From an uncultured Chryseobacterium sp. (GTDB lineage: Bacteria; Bacteroidota; Bacteroidia; Flavobacteriales; Weeksellaceae): DNA of 64,000 bases. Below the pieces are notes generated by a model that had not been told where the DNA came from, did not search any database, and saw only the letters and a list, made by a program, of their open reading frames with translations. The stretch is taken from contig CAJYLO010000005.1 of assembly GCA_913776245.1 (NCBI GenBank), positions 100,927-164,926 of the forward strand, written 5' to 3'. Position 1 is the stretch's first letter; every line of letters starts with the position of its first letter. This document shows positions 52,772-61,362 of the stretch, piece by piece. The position numbers and the translations under genes were made by a program.

Positions 52772-52802
52772 AAAAAGGGAAAATTGAATTTTCCCTTTTT
52801 TT
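52772..52802. terminator. Bidirectional terminator between the hydrolase and DoxX genes
   Basis: AAAAAGGGAAAATT and AATTTTCCCTTTTT form a long stem with T runs at both outer sides, so it serves both convergent genes. Confidence 0.85.
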
Positions 52803-53181
52803 AACTCATTAAAGTTTTATATTTTTCTCGATTATCAATCAGCATCCATAGATTGATGAGAAATAAAACGGCAGCAATCCCTATACCTGGAGCAGCAGGT
52901 GCCACTGTACAATTGTGCAACAAAATTCCCACCATTATCGGAAGAATAACAATAGCGCCAAGCGCTCTCGTTTTTGGGAAGATGAAAAGCAAACCGCCAA
53001 CTATTTCTACAATGCCTACCAATGGTAATAGCCACGGAAGTTTCATCAAAGCTCCAAATGCATCTTTTGCTTCTTCCGGCATATCTTCCGGCATTGGCAT
53101 ATAATGTAGAAACTTGTCTAATCCGGCATTGATAAACATCAATCCGAAAAGTAAACATAGAATAAATTTAACGTATTTCAT
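52801..53181 (-). CDS. DoxX family membrane protein
   Basis: This 126-aa protein has four membrane helices (about 5-22, 48-68, 73-93, 100-120). The N-terminal FGLMFINAGLDKFLHYM segment and VGIVEIVGGLLFI near 55-67 are typical of DoxX/SURF4-like proteins, some of which take part in respiratory or thiol-redox complexes. The role is unknown here. It stands alone. Confidence 0.88.
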   Translation of the reverse strand: MKYVKFILCLLFGLMFINAGLDKFLHYMPMPEDMPEEAKDAFGALMKLPWLLPLVGIVEIVGGLLFIFPKTRALGAIVILPIMVGILLHNCTVAPAAPGIGIAAVLFLINLWMLIDNREKYKTLMS

Positions 53182-53278
53182 AAAATTTATGGTTTTTAAA
53201 TTTAATTCTAAATTAAATCTTTTTTCCTATTCAAAACTTGTCTTGAGAAAAGTTTTTATGTAAAATTTAGTATTAAAT

Positions 53279-53307
53279 AAAAAATCCGCTCAGAATTCTG
53301 AACGGAT
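53279..53307 (-). terminator. Terminator of lon
   Basis: ATCCGCTCAGAA and TTCTGAACGGAT pair with one mismatch; a T run follows on the minus strand. Confidence 0.85.
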
Positions 53308-53332
53308 GATATTTTAAAATTTAAGTCTAAAC

Positions 53333-55735
53333 TTATCTCAAAGCGATCTTAATAACCTCGCTCATATTATTAACATAGTTGACTTTCAGGTTTTTCAGAT
53401 AATCTTTTTTGATTTCTTCCACATCTTTTCTGTTCGCTTCACAAAGAATCACTTCTTTGATTCCGGCTCTGGTTGCTGCCAATAATTTTTCCTTGATTCC
53501 ACCAACAGGAAGAACTTTTCCTCTTAAAGTAATTTCTCCCGTCATAGCGAGATGAGGTTTTACCTTTTTATTTTTATAACTTGAAACCATTGAGGTCAGC
53601 ATCGCGATTCCGGCAGAAGGACCATCTTTCGGTGTTGCACCTTCCGGAACGTGAACGTGAATATTCTTCTTCTCGATATCTTCTTCCGAAATCCCTAATT
53701 CCTCGTAATGCGCTTTGATAAATTCTAGAGCAATCGTTGCGGATTCTTTCATCACGTTTCCAAGGTTTCCGGTCATTGTCAAACCGCCTTTTCCTTTGGA
53801 AAGGATACTTTCGATGAATAAAATGTCACCGCCAACACTTGTCCAGGCTAAGCCCGTTACCACACCCGGAACATCCGTGATTTCTGCCAATGTTTTCGGT
53901 CTTGGAACACCAAGAATTTCGTCCACTTTATCCACAGAGATCTTCGGGTCATATTGCTTTTCCATAGCCAGCTGCAAGGCAACCCAGCGCGCAATTCCTG
54001 CAATTCTTTTTTCCAGAGTTCTCACGCCGCTTTCCGAGGTATGAGCATCAATGATATGTTTTAGCTCAGCATTGCCGAGTTTCAGTGATTTGGCATCCAA
54101 ACCATTTTCCTGAAGCTGTTTTTTAACTAAATGCCGCTTGGCAATTTCAATCTTTTCTTCCAAAGTATAACCCGCAATGCTGATGATCTCCATCCGGTCC
54201 AGCAACGGGCGCTGAATTGAAGATAATGAATTCGCCGTTGCAATGAACATTACTTTTGAAAGGTCGTAGCCTAATTCAAGGAAATTATCATAGAAGTTAT
54301 TATTCTGTTCAGGATCAAGAACTTCTAACAGAGCTGAACTTGGATCACCGTGAATCCCTTGTCCGATCTTATCGATCTCATCCAGAACAATCACAGGATT
54401 GGAAGTCCCGGATTTTTTAATAGACTGGAGGATTCTTCCCGCCATCGCACCAATATAGGTTTTTCTGTGACCGCGGATTTCACTTTCATCGTGCAAACCG
54501 CCCAGAGAGACTCTGACATATTTTCTGCCCAAAGCATCTGCAATTGATTTTCCAAGAGAAGTTTTACCAACTCCCGGAGGACCAACCAGACAAAGGATTG
54601 GCGATTTCATATCGTTCTTCAGTTTCAGAACAGCAATATGTTCCAGAATTCTTTTCTTGATGTCTTCCAGTCCAAAATGTTCTTTATCCAAAAGTTTTTC
54701 GGCTTTGTTCAGGTCAAAATGATCCTTCGAATAATATTCCCAAGGCAGGTCTGTGAAAAAATCCAGGTAATTTCTCTGGACATTATAATCCGGAGAATTC
54801 GGGTGCTGGCGCTGAAGTCTTTGCAATTCCTTCTGGAAATGATTCTCCACGTCCGGGCTCCATTTCAGCTTTTCAGCTTTCTTTCTGAATTCGTCTGCAT
54901 CGGATTCTGCACCGCCGCCCAATTCTTCCTGGATGGTTTTGATCTGCTGGTTAAGGAAATACTCCCGTTGCTGTTTATCAAGATCTTTACTGGTTTTCTG
55001 ATGGATCTGGTTTTTGAGTTCCAGATGACGGTAATCGTCATGCATCAGCTGATATAAAGCTTTTGCACGACCTGTCAAGGTTTTTTCTTCCAGCAATTGC
55101 TGTTTCTTGTCTGAAACAAAATTGCCGTTAGCTGAAACGAAATTCAGCAAATCTTCTTCGCCTTCGATGTTTTTAAGCGCAAACTGCGCCGCATTAGGAA
55201 TATTAGGATCGATATTGATGATCTTTTCTGCCAGGTCTTTGATATTATCCATCAACGCAGAAAATTCTTCCTTATCTTTCGGCTGTGTATCTTTCTGTTT
55301 GGTGATTTCTGCAAGAAAATAAGGTTCCTGAGAAACCATTTTTTTGACTTTGAATCGCTGAACGCCTCTTGTAATTGCCGTAATATTGCCTTCAGGAAGT
55401 TTAATGATCTTGATGATCTTTGCCAGAGTTCCGATGGTGTAAAGGTCTTTCTCAGTCGGATTTTCCTCATTCGGATTTTTCTGGCTGATGATTCCGATGA
55501 ATTTATTTTCTTTCTGAGCTTCCTCCAGCAATTTTTTGGATTTTTCTCTTCCTGCTGTAATCGGGATCACCACTTTGGGGAACATTACCATATTTCTTAC
55601 GGGAAGAATCGGGAAAAGATTTTGAGATTCATCACTGTCCTTAGTATCGAAGTCAGAAAAATTAATTTCTTCTGCGATGATTCCCAATCCTTCATCTATC
55701 ATATCTCCAAAGTTGATTTCTTCAAATTCTGTCAT
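53333..55735 (-). CDS. lon: ATP-dependent Lon protease
   Basis: The 800-aa LonA-type protease has an N-terminal substrate domain (from about 40, LPVRNMVMFPKVVIPI), the AAA+ module with Walker A GPPGVGKTS near 389-397 and VLDEIDKIG near 456-464, and the C-terminal peptidase with the Ser in KDGPSAG near 706-712 and the catalytic Lys in GIKEKLLAA near 748-756. The first 35 residues are an acidic extension. It degrades misfolded and regulatory proteins in the cytoplasm. No heat-shock type promoter is recognisable in the upstream spacer. Confidence 0.97.
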   Translation of the reverse strand: MTEFEEINFGDMIDEGLGIIAEEINFSDFDTKDSDESQNLFPILPVRNMVMFPKVVIPITAGREKSKKLLEEAQKENKFIGIISQKNPNEENPTEKDLYTIGTLAKIIKIIKLPEGNITAITRGVQRFKVKKMVSQEPYFLAEITKQKDTQPKDKEEFSALMDNIKDLAEKIINIDPNIPNAAQFALKNIEGEEDLLNFVSANGNFVSDKKQQLLEEKTLTGRAKALYQLMHDDYRHLELKNQIHQKTSKDLDKQQREYFLNQQIKTIQEELGGGAESDADEFRKKAEKLKWSPDVENHFQKELQRLQRQHPNSPDYNVQRNYLDFFTDLPWEYYSKDHFDLNKAEKLLDKEHFGLEDIKKRILEHIAVLKLKNDMKSPILCLVGPPGVGKTSLGKSIADALGRKYVRVSLGGLHDESEIRGHRKTYIGAMAGRILQSIKKSGTSNPVIVLDEIDKIGQGIHGDPSSALLEVLDPEQNNNFYDNFLELGYDLSKVMFIATANSLSSIQRPLLDRMEIISIAGYTLEEKIEIAKRHLVKKQLQENGLDAKSLKLGNAELKHIIDAHTSESGVRTLEKRIAGIARWVALQLAMEKQYDPKISVDKVDEILGVPRPKTLAEITDVPGVVTGLAWTSVGGDILFIESILSKGKGGLTMTGNLGNVMKESATIALEFIKAHYEELGISEEDIEKKNIHVHVPEGATPKDGPSAGIAMLTSMVSSYKNKKVKPHLAMTGEITLRGKVLPVGGIKEKLLAATRAGIKEVILCEANRKDVEEIKKDYLKNLKVNYVNNMSEVIKIALR

Positions 55736-55779
55736 AATATTGTTGATGACATATTGTCATTAATCTTAATTAATATAAT

Positions 55780-55812
55780 GATTGATTTTCTACATTTCTT
55801 AGAAAATCAATC
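55780..55812. repeat. Perfect hairpin upstream of lon
   Basis: GATTGATTTTCT (55780-55791) is perfectly inverted as AGAAAATCAATC (55801-55812) with a 9-base loop. It lies about 45 bp upstream of lon on the lon leader side, with no T run after it on the minus strand, so it may act in lon regulation rather than termination. Confidence 0.6.
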
Positions 55813-55883
55813 TGGTTCTGTGTTGACTTATAATTTCGCAAGAGCTGTGCCATAGGAAAAAACAATACAATTTGGCAGTTTAA

Positions 55884-55916
55884 TAAAAAACTCTTTCAGA
55901 AATTATCCAAAAGAGC
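55884..55916 (-). terminator. Terminator of sufS
   Basis: On the minus strand CTCTTT and AAAGAG form a stem with a 13-base loop followed by TTTTTT. A weaker but plausible terminator. Confidence 0.6.
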
Positions 55917-55930
55917 TTTGTTTTTTTACG

Positions 55931-56005
55931 TCTCGCTAATTTTGCAGATTAAACAGATTTTTGCTTAAAGTACACATCTGCTGAATTAGCTTAATCTGCG
56001 AGAAA
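55931..56005. repeat. Dispersed inverted repeat with CGCAGATTAA words
   Basis: CTCGC and GCAGATTAA (55932-55952) are inverted as TTAATCTGC and GCGAG (55991-56003). A shorter CAGAT/ATCTG pair lies inside. Words of this kind (CGCAGATTA) occur, as I recall, as an interspersed repeat in many Flavobacteriia. Confidence 0.5.
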
Positions 56006-56018
56006 TATAATTTTAGTA

Positions 56019-57248
56019 TTATACCAGCATTCTCTGAGCTTTTTTCACGCCTTCAACCAAAACATCAATCTCTTCCAAAGTGTTGTAAACCGCAAAACTT
56101 GCACGAACTGTTCCTGCGATGCTGAAAAAATCCATTATAGGTTGTGTGCAATGGTGGCCGGTTCTCACGGCAATTCCCATTTTGTCAAGGATCATTCCTG
56201 TGTCGGAAGCAATTCCTGCGCCTTCCAGGTTGAATGAAACCACACCGGTTCTGTTGGCCTTTTCACCATAGATTTTGATTCCGTCCAGTTCCAGAAGTTT
56301 TTTCTGAGCATAAGTCAGAAGTTCGTTTTCGTGAATCTGCAAATTATCGTGACCGATTTGGTTAATGAAATCAACCGCTGCTCCCAAAGCGATATTTCCG
56401 CCGACGTTGGGCGTTCCTGCTTCGAATTTGAAAGGCAAACCTGCGTAAGTTGTTCCATCAAAGCTGCAAACTGCAATCATTTCGCCACCGCCGTGGAAAG
56501 GATGAAGATTTTCCAAAACAGATTCCTTCCCATAAAGAATTCCGGTTCCCATTGGTGCGTACATCTTGTGTCCCGAGAAAACAAAGAAATCACAATCCAG
56601 TTTCTGCACATCGATTTTGAAATGCGGTGCGGACTGAGCACCATCTATCAAGATATAAGCATTAGAAAGCTTTCTTGTTTTTTCAATGATTTGCCCGATT
56701 GGGTTGATGATTCCCAAAGCATTAGAAACCTGATTGACAGAAACAATTTTCGTTTTTTCACTCAGCCAGGAATCCAAAACATCAATTTGGAGAATTCCGT
56801 TTTCGTCCATTGGAATGACTTTCAGTTTTGCGCCCGTTCTTTCGCAAAGCATCTGCCACGGAACGATGTTGGAATGATGTTCTAAATAAGAAATGATAAT
56901 CTCGTCATCTTTTTTGATTTGATTCGTCAGAGCATACGCCACGAGGTTAATTCCTTCGGTTGTGCCTTTGGTGAAAATCACTTCGTAGTCGTGTTTAGCA
57001 TTGATGAACCGTTGGATTTTCTGTCTGGAGAGTTCCATTTCTTCCGTTGCCAACTGGCTCAAGGTGTGAATGCCACGGTGAACATTGGCATTGATGCCTC
57101 CATAATATTTTTCCCAGGTTTCCAGAACTGAAACCGGTTTTTGCGAGGTTGCAGCATTGTCCAGATAAACTAATGGTTTTCCGTTAACCTGCTGATTCAG
57201 AATTGGGAATTGTGCTCTTATGTTGTTGATGTCAAACATTTTAGACAA
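56019..57248 (-). CDS. sufS: Cysteine desulfurase SufS
   Basis: PLP enzyme that takes sulfur from Cys for Fe-S clusters. At 409 aa it belongs to the SufS group. Landmarks: YLDNAATSQKP near 28-38, HRGIHTLSQLAT near 58-69, the PLP-Lys in FVFSGHKMYAPMG near 223-235 and the active Cys in VRTGHHCTQP near 363-372. The rest of the suf genes (sufBCDE) are not next to it here, although in many Bacteroidota sufS closes the suf operon. Confidence 0.95.
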   Translation of the reverse strand: MSKMFDINNIRAQFPILNQQVNGKPLVYLDNAATSQKPVSVLETWEKYYGGINANVHRGIHTLSQLATEEMELSRQKIQRFINAKHDYEVIFTKGTTEGINLVAYALTNQIKKDDEIIISYLEHHSNIVPWQMLCERTGAKLKVIPMDENGILQIDVLDSWLSEKTKIVSVNQVSNALGIINPIGQIIEKTRKLSNAYILIDGAQSAPHFKIDVQKLDCDFFVFSGHKMYAPMGTGILYGKESVLENLHPFHGGGEMIAVCSFDGTTYAGLPFKFEAGTPNVGGNIALGAAVDFINQIGHDNLQIHENELLTYAQKKLLELDGIKIYGEKANRTGVVSFNLEGAGIASDTGMILDKMGIAVRTGHHCTQPIMDFFSIAGTVRASFAVYNTLEEIDVLVEGVKKAQRMLV

Positions 57249-57270
57249 GGTAATTTTTTAATTGTTTGCT

Positions 57271-57303
57271 AAACCTCACAGGTTTTGAAAACCTGTGAGG
57301 TTT
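57271..57303. repeat. Perfect 33-bp palindrome
   Basis: AAACCTCACAGGTTTT is followed by one G and its exact inverse complement AAAACCTGTGAGGTTT. Such AACCTCACAGGTTTT repeats are, as I recall, frequent between flavobacterial genes. It lies just upstream of sufS. Confidence 0.85.
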
Positions 57304-57318
57304 GTAAATACTGAATGA

Positions 57319-57406
57319 AAGCAGCCCGGCCTGAGTGGAAATCCTTTTTTGCGGCTGGAAAAGCCTGGCAAAAAGATTGGGAACGGAGGACGGAAATAGC
57401 TGCCCA
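57319..57406 (+). ncRNA. Second structured element resembling Flavo-1 RNA
   Basis: GCAGC (57321-57325) pairs with GCTGC (57399-57403). Inner words GCCCGGCCTGAGTGGAAATC and GGAGGACGGAAATAG resemble the element at 37520-37642 and common flavobacterial intergenic elements. It is GC-rich in an AT-rich spacer. The family name and strand are not verified. Confidence 0.45.
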
Positions 57407-57520
57407 AATAATAATTAATTATTTAGAATGGTTCAAAGTTACGACAAAATTTATTAAAAATTTCGATGTTAAATATTTATAAAATGAGTCTGATTCTTGT
57501 TTCTTGGAATAATAATTGAC

Positions 57521-57528
57521 TAATTTTG
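57521..57528 (+). promoter_or_regulatory. -7 box of the superoxide dismutase gene
   Basis: TAATTTTG fits TAnnTTTG; a TTG lies 21 bp upstream as a possible -33 element. The ATG is 38 bp downstream. Confidence 0.5.
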
Positions 57529-57566
57529 GGCAATTCATTTATTAATAACAAAATAAATACGAAACT

Positions 57567-58163
57567 ATGGCATTCGAATTACCAAAACTAGGTTATGCTT
57601 ACGATGCGTTGGAACCAACCATCGATGCAAGAACAATGGAAATCCACCACACCAAGCATCATCAGGCTTATGTGGATAATCTTAATAATGCAATTGCAGG
57701 AACAGAGCTTGAAGGACAATCTCTTGAAGATATCCAAAAGAACGGCACAGATAAACCGGCTGTAAGAAATAATGGCGGCGGACATTTTAACCACACCCTT
57801 TTCTGGGAAATCCTGACGCCGGGAGGAAGTAAGGAACCGGTTGGAAACGTAAAAGCTGAGATCGAAAAAATTGGTGGATTTGAAAAATTCAAAGAAGATT
57901 TTTCTAATGCTGCAAAGACGAGATTCGGTTCCGGATGGGCCTGGTTAGTAAAAAATTCTGACGGTTCCGTGGTTGTTTCTTCAACGCCGAATCAGGATAA
58001 TCCATTAATGCCGGTTGCTGATGTAAAAGGAACTCCTATTCTTGGATTGGATGTTTGGGAGCACGCTTATTACCTGAATTATCAGAACAGAAGACCGGAT
58101 TATGTGTCTGCGTTTTTTGATGTAATCAACTGGGATAAAGTTGAAGAGCTTTATAATAAATAA
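57567..58163 (+). CDS. Superoxide dismutase, Mn/Fe family
   Basis: The 198-aa protein is a cytoplasmic iron/manganese SOD. Metal ligands are visible as His in [14 protein letters not shown] (about 27), His in [12 protein letters not shown] (about 77-82), Asp and His in [19 protein letters not shown] in part (near 164-168). The Gln in [11 protein letters not shown] near 146 is at the position that favours manganese. GSGWAWLV near 125-132 is conserved. No signal peptide. The terminator follows 22 bp after the stop. Confidence 0.95.
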   Translation: MAFELPKLGYAYDALEPTIDARTMEIHHTKHHQAYVDNLNNAIAGTELEGQSLEDIQKNGTDKPAVRNNGGGHFNHTLFWEILTPGGSKEPVGNVKAEIEKIGGFEKFKEDFSNAAKTRFGSGWAWLVKNSDGSVVVSSTPNQDNPLMPVADVKGTPILGLDVWEHAYYLNYQNRRPDYVSAFFDVINWDKVEELYNK

Positions 58164-58185
58164 GAGATTATAAATAAATTGATTA

Positions 58186-58218
58186 TAAAACCATCAGAAA
58201 TTCTGGTGGTTTTTTTTA
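58186..58218. terminator. Terminator of sod, also usable for DUF4126
   Basis: AACCATCAG and CTGGTGGTT form a 9-bp stem with one G-T pair and T runs at both outer sides; the two genes converge here. Confidence 0.85.
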
Positions 58219-58809
58219 TGGATTATCAATAGCTATGTTTCTGATTTTTCTCCAGATTTTCCTTCCGAAAACGATTACCAAAATTAAAAGTGCCAATGCA
58301 ACTATGAAAGCAATGACCGGCAAAAATATCGACAGAACAGACATTAATCCGGCTCCGGCTGTTTCTGTTGTGGCAATTACATTGTTTCCTATTCCTGCTG
58401 TTGTTGCGGTAGATGCGGCCCGTGTTCCGGCAAATCCCGTTGCTATGGTTGCAGCTGTTCCACCTCCGGCAATAACAGCCAAAGCCCATTGTGGAAATGT
58501 ACCTAACTCTATAAACTGACTTGCAAAAAGAACAGAGCCAGCTATTGTTGCGAGCGGAACGGTTATCGTGTCCAGAAAATTATCAACTACGGGAATATAG
58601 TAAGCCAGAATTTCCACTAATGTCGCAACGCCTGTTACAATGAGTGTAGGCAAACCGGACAGCCACTCAAAGTTATCATTCATAGGAATCCAGCCAAGGT
58701 ATGAGGCAAGACTTACGGCAAACAATGGTAAAAAAACACGAAAGCCTGATGCTGCAGCAAGACCGATTCCGATAAAGGAGCTCAGGATATATGGTAAAAT
58801 ATCACTCAT
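58216..58809 (-). CDS. DUF4126 membrane protein
   Basis: The 197-aa membrane protein has about five hydrophobic segments rich in Gly and Ala (about 8-38, 52-76, 82-104, 110-150, 158-185). The first helix with LSSFIGIGLAAASGFRVFLP in part is typical of DUF4126. The function is unknown. It ends at the terminator shared with sod and follows rnpA on the same strand by 42 bp. Confidence 0.88.
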   Translation of the reverse strand: MSDILPYILSSFIGIGLAAASGFRVFLPLFAVSLASYLGWIPMNDNFEWLSGLPTLIVTGVATLVEILAYYIPVVDNFLDTITVPLATIAGSVLFASQFIELGTFPQWALAVIAGGGTAATIATGFAGTRAASTATTAGIGNNVIATTETAGAGLMSVLSIFLPVIAFIVALALLILVIVFGRKIWRKIRNIAIDNP

Positions 58810-58851
58810 CTGTAATTTTTTGAGATTAAAATTACAAATTAAAGAAGAATG

Positions 58852-59223
58852 TTATCTCATTTTCTTTTTACAAAGTTCAAGGAAGTTCTTTTCGAGGTGT
58901 GTATAATGTTCCGGCATTTCTTTGGAAACCCAGAATAACATAGCAAGCGACCGCTCTCCGAACGCTTTCAGGTAAAGCGGTTTATTAAGCCTGTAAGCTT
59001 CTCTTAGTAAGCGTTTTAAACGATTCCTGTCAACAGCTTTTTTAAAAAACTTTTTGGATACGGAAACTCCGGCTTTATGACTGTTTAAAGGAGATGCCTC
59101 GTCCGGCGCCAGATAAATAATCCTGAGATTATCCACAGACAGCCACTTGCCTTTTTTAAATAAAAGATCAATCTCTGATTTTTTTTTCAGTTTTTCGCGC
59201 TTCGGGAATCCGTGCTGTTTCAA
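58852..59223 (-). CDS. rnpA: Ribonuclease P protein component
   Basis: The basic 123-aa protein supports the RNase P RNA in 5' processing of tRNA. The N-terminal FPKREKLKKKSEIDLLFKKG in part and the RNR motif KAVDRNRLKRLLREAYR near 62-78 are visible. rpmH, the usual neighbour, is not adjacent; tcdA lies 1 bp upstream, an order found in Flavobacteriia. Confidence 0.93.
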   Translation of the reverse strand: MKQHGFPKREKLKKKSEIDLLFKKGKWLSVDNLRIIYLAPDEASPLNSHKAGVSVSKKFFKKAVDRNRLKRLLREAYRLNKPLYLKAFGERSLAMLFWVSKEMPEHYTHLEKNFLELCKKKMR

Positions 59224-59224
59224 A

Positions 59225-59953
59225 TTATTTTTTTCTTCCTGTTAAGTAATTGATGACTTCGGCAGCGGCATACAAACCGAAGATGGCTGGAATAAAGCTG
59301 ATGGTGCCGTAAAAAGATTTCTTAAAGTTGCTTCCATCTGTCAGTTTCAGGCTATTCTCATCCTGCAGTTCGGTAGAGAACACACATCTGAACCCTTTAG
59401 TGATGCCTTCTTTTTTCAGTCGTTTTCTTACCTGTTTTGCCAGCAGACAATTATTTGTTTTTTGAAGGTCTCTCACCATCACTTTGCTCGGATCCGTTTT
59501 TCCGCCGGCGCCCATAGAAGAAACCACTTTGATCTTGTGCCGTCTGCAGGTTTTTATCAGCGTTAGTTTCGGTGTCAGTGAATCGATGCAGTCCAGTACA
59601 TAATCGAATTGTTCGGATCTGATGAGCTCTTCCATCCTTTCCGGTTCCAGAAATTCGTTGATTTTTGTCAGTCTGAGTTCCGGATTAATATCCATCAGCC
59701 TGTCTCCAACCAATTCCACTTTATGCTGTCCTATTGTAGAATGCAATGCCGGAAGCTGCCTGTTGATGTTGGTAATATCCACAACATCACCGTCCGCAAT
59801 TACCATCGTTCCGATTCCCGCCCTTGCCAGAAATTCTGCAGCAAATGATCCAACGCCTCCTAATCCTACCACGAGAACTTTTGCATTTTGCAATCTTTCT
59901 ATGCCTTCATTTTTTATGAGAAGCTCGGTACGCTCCAGCCAGAATTTATCCAT
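59225..59953 (-). CDS. tcdA: tRNA threonylcarbamoyladenosine dehydratase
   Basis: This 242-aa E1-like protein (formerly CsdL/YgdL) cyclises t6A in tRNA to ct6A with ATP. GLGGVGSFAAEFLARAG near 30-46 binds ATP, DVVDITNINRQ near 56-66 follows, DYVLDCIDS near 115-123 and SSMGAGGKTDPS near 144-155 are typical. The single zinc Cys pairs of ThiF/MoeB are absent, as in TcdA. Its start overlaps the tatD-like gene end by 8 bp, so they are coupled. Confidence 0.94.
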   Translation of the reverse strand: MDKFWLERTELLIKNEGIERLQNAKVLVVGLGGVGSFAAEFLARAGIGTMVIADGDVVDITNINRQLPALHSTIGQHKVELVGDRLMDINPELRLTKINEFLEPERMEELIRSEQFDYVLDCIDSLTPKLTLIKTCRRHKIKVVSSMGAGGKTDPSKVMVRDLQKTNNCLLAKQVRKRLKKEGITKGFRCVFSTELQDENSLKLTDGSNFKKSFYGTISFIPAIFGLYAAAEVINYLTGRKK

Positions 59954-60569
59954 AATGTTGAATGTTGTTCAGGTTTTCCCACATTTGATTCTTAAGATTT
60001 TCTGCAGAAACAGATCTTATTTCGGCAACCTTTTCATATAAATCTTCTATGCTGAAGTCCGAATTATCTGTTTCCAGAAACAATCTCCGGATGGGAATTG
60101 TCCTGATAATTTTCTGCAAAGATATGTTTTCCAAAGCTGCTCTTCCAAAACTGAGGTAAAAGCCGGCATCCAGAAGTTCTTCTGCAATAGTTTCTTTTTT
60201 ATGGAATCCGTGGATGATTAATGGAACTTTGGCTTTTTTAAAATGAAGAATCTGTGAATAACGTCTTACACAATGGATGATGACCGGTTTCCTGATTTCT
60301 TCTGCCCAGGACAAATGAGCCTGGAATATCCCGGCCTGAAGTTTTTCGTTGGCTGTAATTAGTCCGTCCAGCCCACACTCGCCAACAGCAATACAGTTTT
60401 TATCTGATGTCTTTTCTTTGATTCTTTCAAAATCAGACTTCCAGTTCTCTGAAATATTTGCAGGATGTAATCCCGCAGAAAACATTGAATTCGGTACAGA
60501 TTCGTGAAGATCAAGATTATAAATCCCGGTTTGGTTTGGCTTATGATGATGAAAATCCAGAAAATCCAT
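59946..60569 (-). CDS. TatD family metal-dependent hydrolase, short form
   Basis: I choose ATG 60569 (MDFLDFHHHKPNQ) because an upstream TTG overlaps the -7 box. The 207-aa protein is a TIM-barrel amidohydrolase of the TatD group, about 50 residues shorter than usual. Metal-site segments: FHHH near 6-9, GLHP near 34-37, GECGLDG near 61-67, IIHCVR near 98-103, IIHGFHK near 118-124 and LETDNSDFS near 164-172. TatD proteins are 3'-5' DNases; this short Bacteroidota form may differ. tcdA follows with an 8-bp overlap. Confidence 0.9.
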   Translation of the reverse strand: MDFLDFHHHKPNQTGIYNLDLHESVPNSMFSAGLHPANISENWKSDFERIKEKTSDKNCIAVGECGLDGLITANEKLQAGIFQAHLSWAEEIRKPVIIHCVRRYSQILHFKKAKVPLIIHGFHKKETIAEELLDAGFYLSFGRAALENISLQKIIRTIPIRRLFLETDNSDFSIEDLYEKVAEIRSVSAENLKNQMWENLNNIQHYG

Positions 60570-60572
60570 TGT

Positions 60573-60580
60573 CAAAGATA
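60573..60580 (-). promoter_or_regulatory. -7 box giving a leaderless tatD-like transcript
   Basis: TATCTTTG on the minus strand ends 3 bp before the ATG at 60569. Confidence 0.5.
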
Positions 60581-60723
60581 AAAAAGTTTAAATTATGCTC
60601 AATCCGGAATACGGGTTGAATCGTTGGAAATTTAATAAAAAACATTCCGAAATTTTATATTATCGATTTGATTATTAAAATGTTTTATAATTGATGAAAT
60701 AATATTAATTTTACATTCTGTTC

Positions 60724-61362
60724 ATGATACATATGAGAAAAAAATTTACAGATAAGCAGATAAAAATTCTTGACGTTGCCGAAGAACTTATTGCGAAAAA
60801 AGGTTATGAAGGAACCTCGGTAAGGGATATCTGCTCAAGGGCAAATATCAATGTGGCAATGATCTCCTATTATTTCGGATCCAAGGAAAAGATGATGTCC
60901 TATCTTTACCAGTATCGTGTCCAGCGCACCAAGGAAAGTTTTTCCGAGTTTGCACAGACCATAAAAGAGGGAAAACCGGAGATGCAGATCAAGGAAATTG
61001 TAAATTATGTGGTCTCAATGTTATTTCGGTTCAGCTATTTTCATGGGTTTGTGACACAGGAGATGCGCTCTCTTGATAATGTCAAAGATGATCTTCTGGA
61101 ATTTTACCAGACCTGCGTTTCCAGGATAGATGAGATCGTAAAAAGAGGTATTGTTTCCGGTGTGTTTCATAATGCCCCAAAATCCGAAGATATCCTTACG
61201 ATGATTATCGGTTCTGCATTATTTGTGATCAGGAATAAAAATTTCTATGAGCTGTATGTTCCTGCAAACAATGATGCACAGTATATGAAGGAAGCTGAAC
61301 AAAAGTTGAAAAACAGTACATTACTGAGTGTTTTTGCAATCCTGGACTATAACCCGGATTAG
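60724..61362 (+). CDS. TetR family transcriptional regulator
   Basis: The N-terminal TetR HTH is visible at about 8-55: FTDKQIKILDVAEELIAKKG, then GTSVRDICSRANINVAMISYYFGSKEKMM in two parts. The first ATG (MIH) is 9 bp before a second (MRKKF), either may be used. The C-terminal ligand domain (to 212) is helical and not specific. The usual TetR pattern is repression of a divergent or adjacent gene; candidates are tatD-like (divergent, 150 bp) or nothing nearby. An efflux gene is not present. Confidence 0.92.
   Translation: MIHMRKKFTDKQIKILDVAEELIAKKGYEGTSVRDICSRANINVAMISYYFGSKEKMMSYLYQYRVQRTKESFSEFAQTIKEGKPEMQIKEIVNYVVSMLFRFSYFHGFVTQEMRSLDNVKDDLLEFYQTCVSRIDEIVKRGIVSGVFHNAPKSEDILTMIIGSALFVIRNKNFYELYVPANNDAQYMKEAEQKLKNSTLLSVFAILDYNPD

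Larger units (their letters stand above)
57249..57566. other. 318-bp sufS-sod spacer
   Basis: The gene-free divergent spacer holds a perfect palindrome (57271-57303), a structured RNA-like element (57319-57406), an AT-rich stretch and the sod -7 box. No protein frame of note is present. Confidence 0.7.

Noticed and set aside
53230..53245. CAAAACTTGTC near DoxX as a further copy of the 36-bp motif
   Set aside because: The second block and the fixed spacing are absent.
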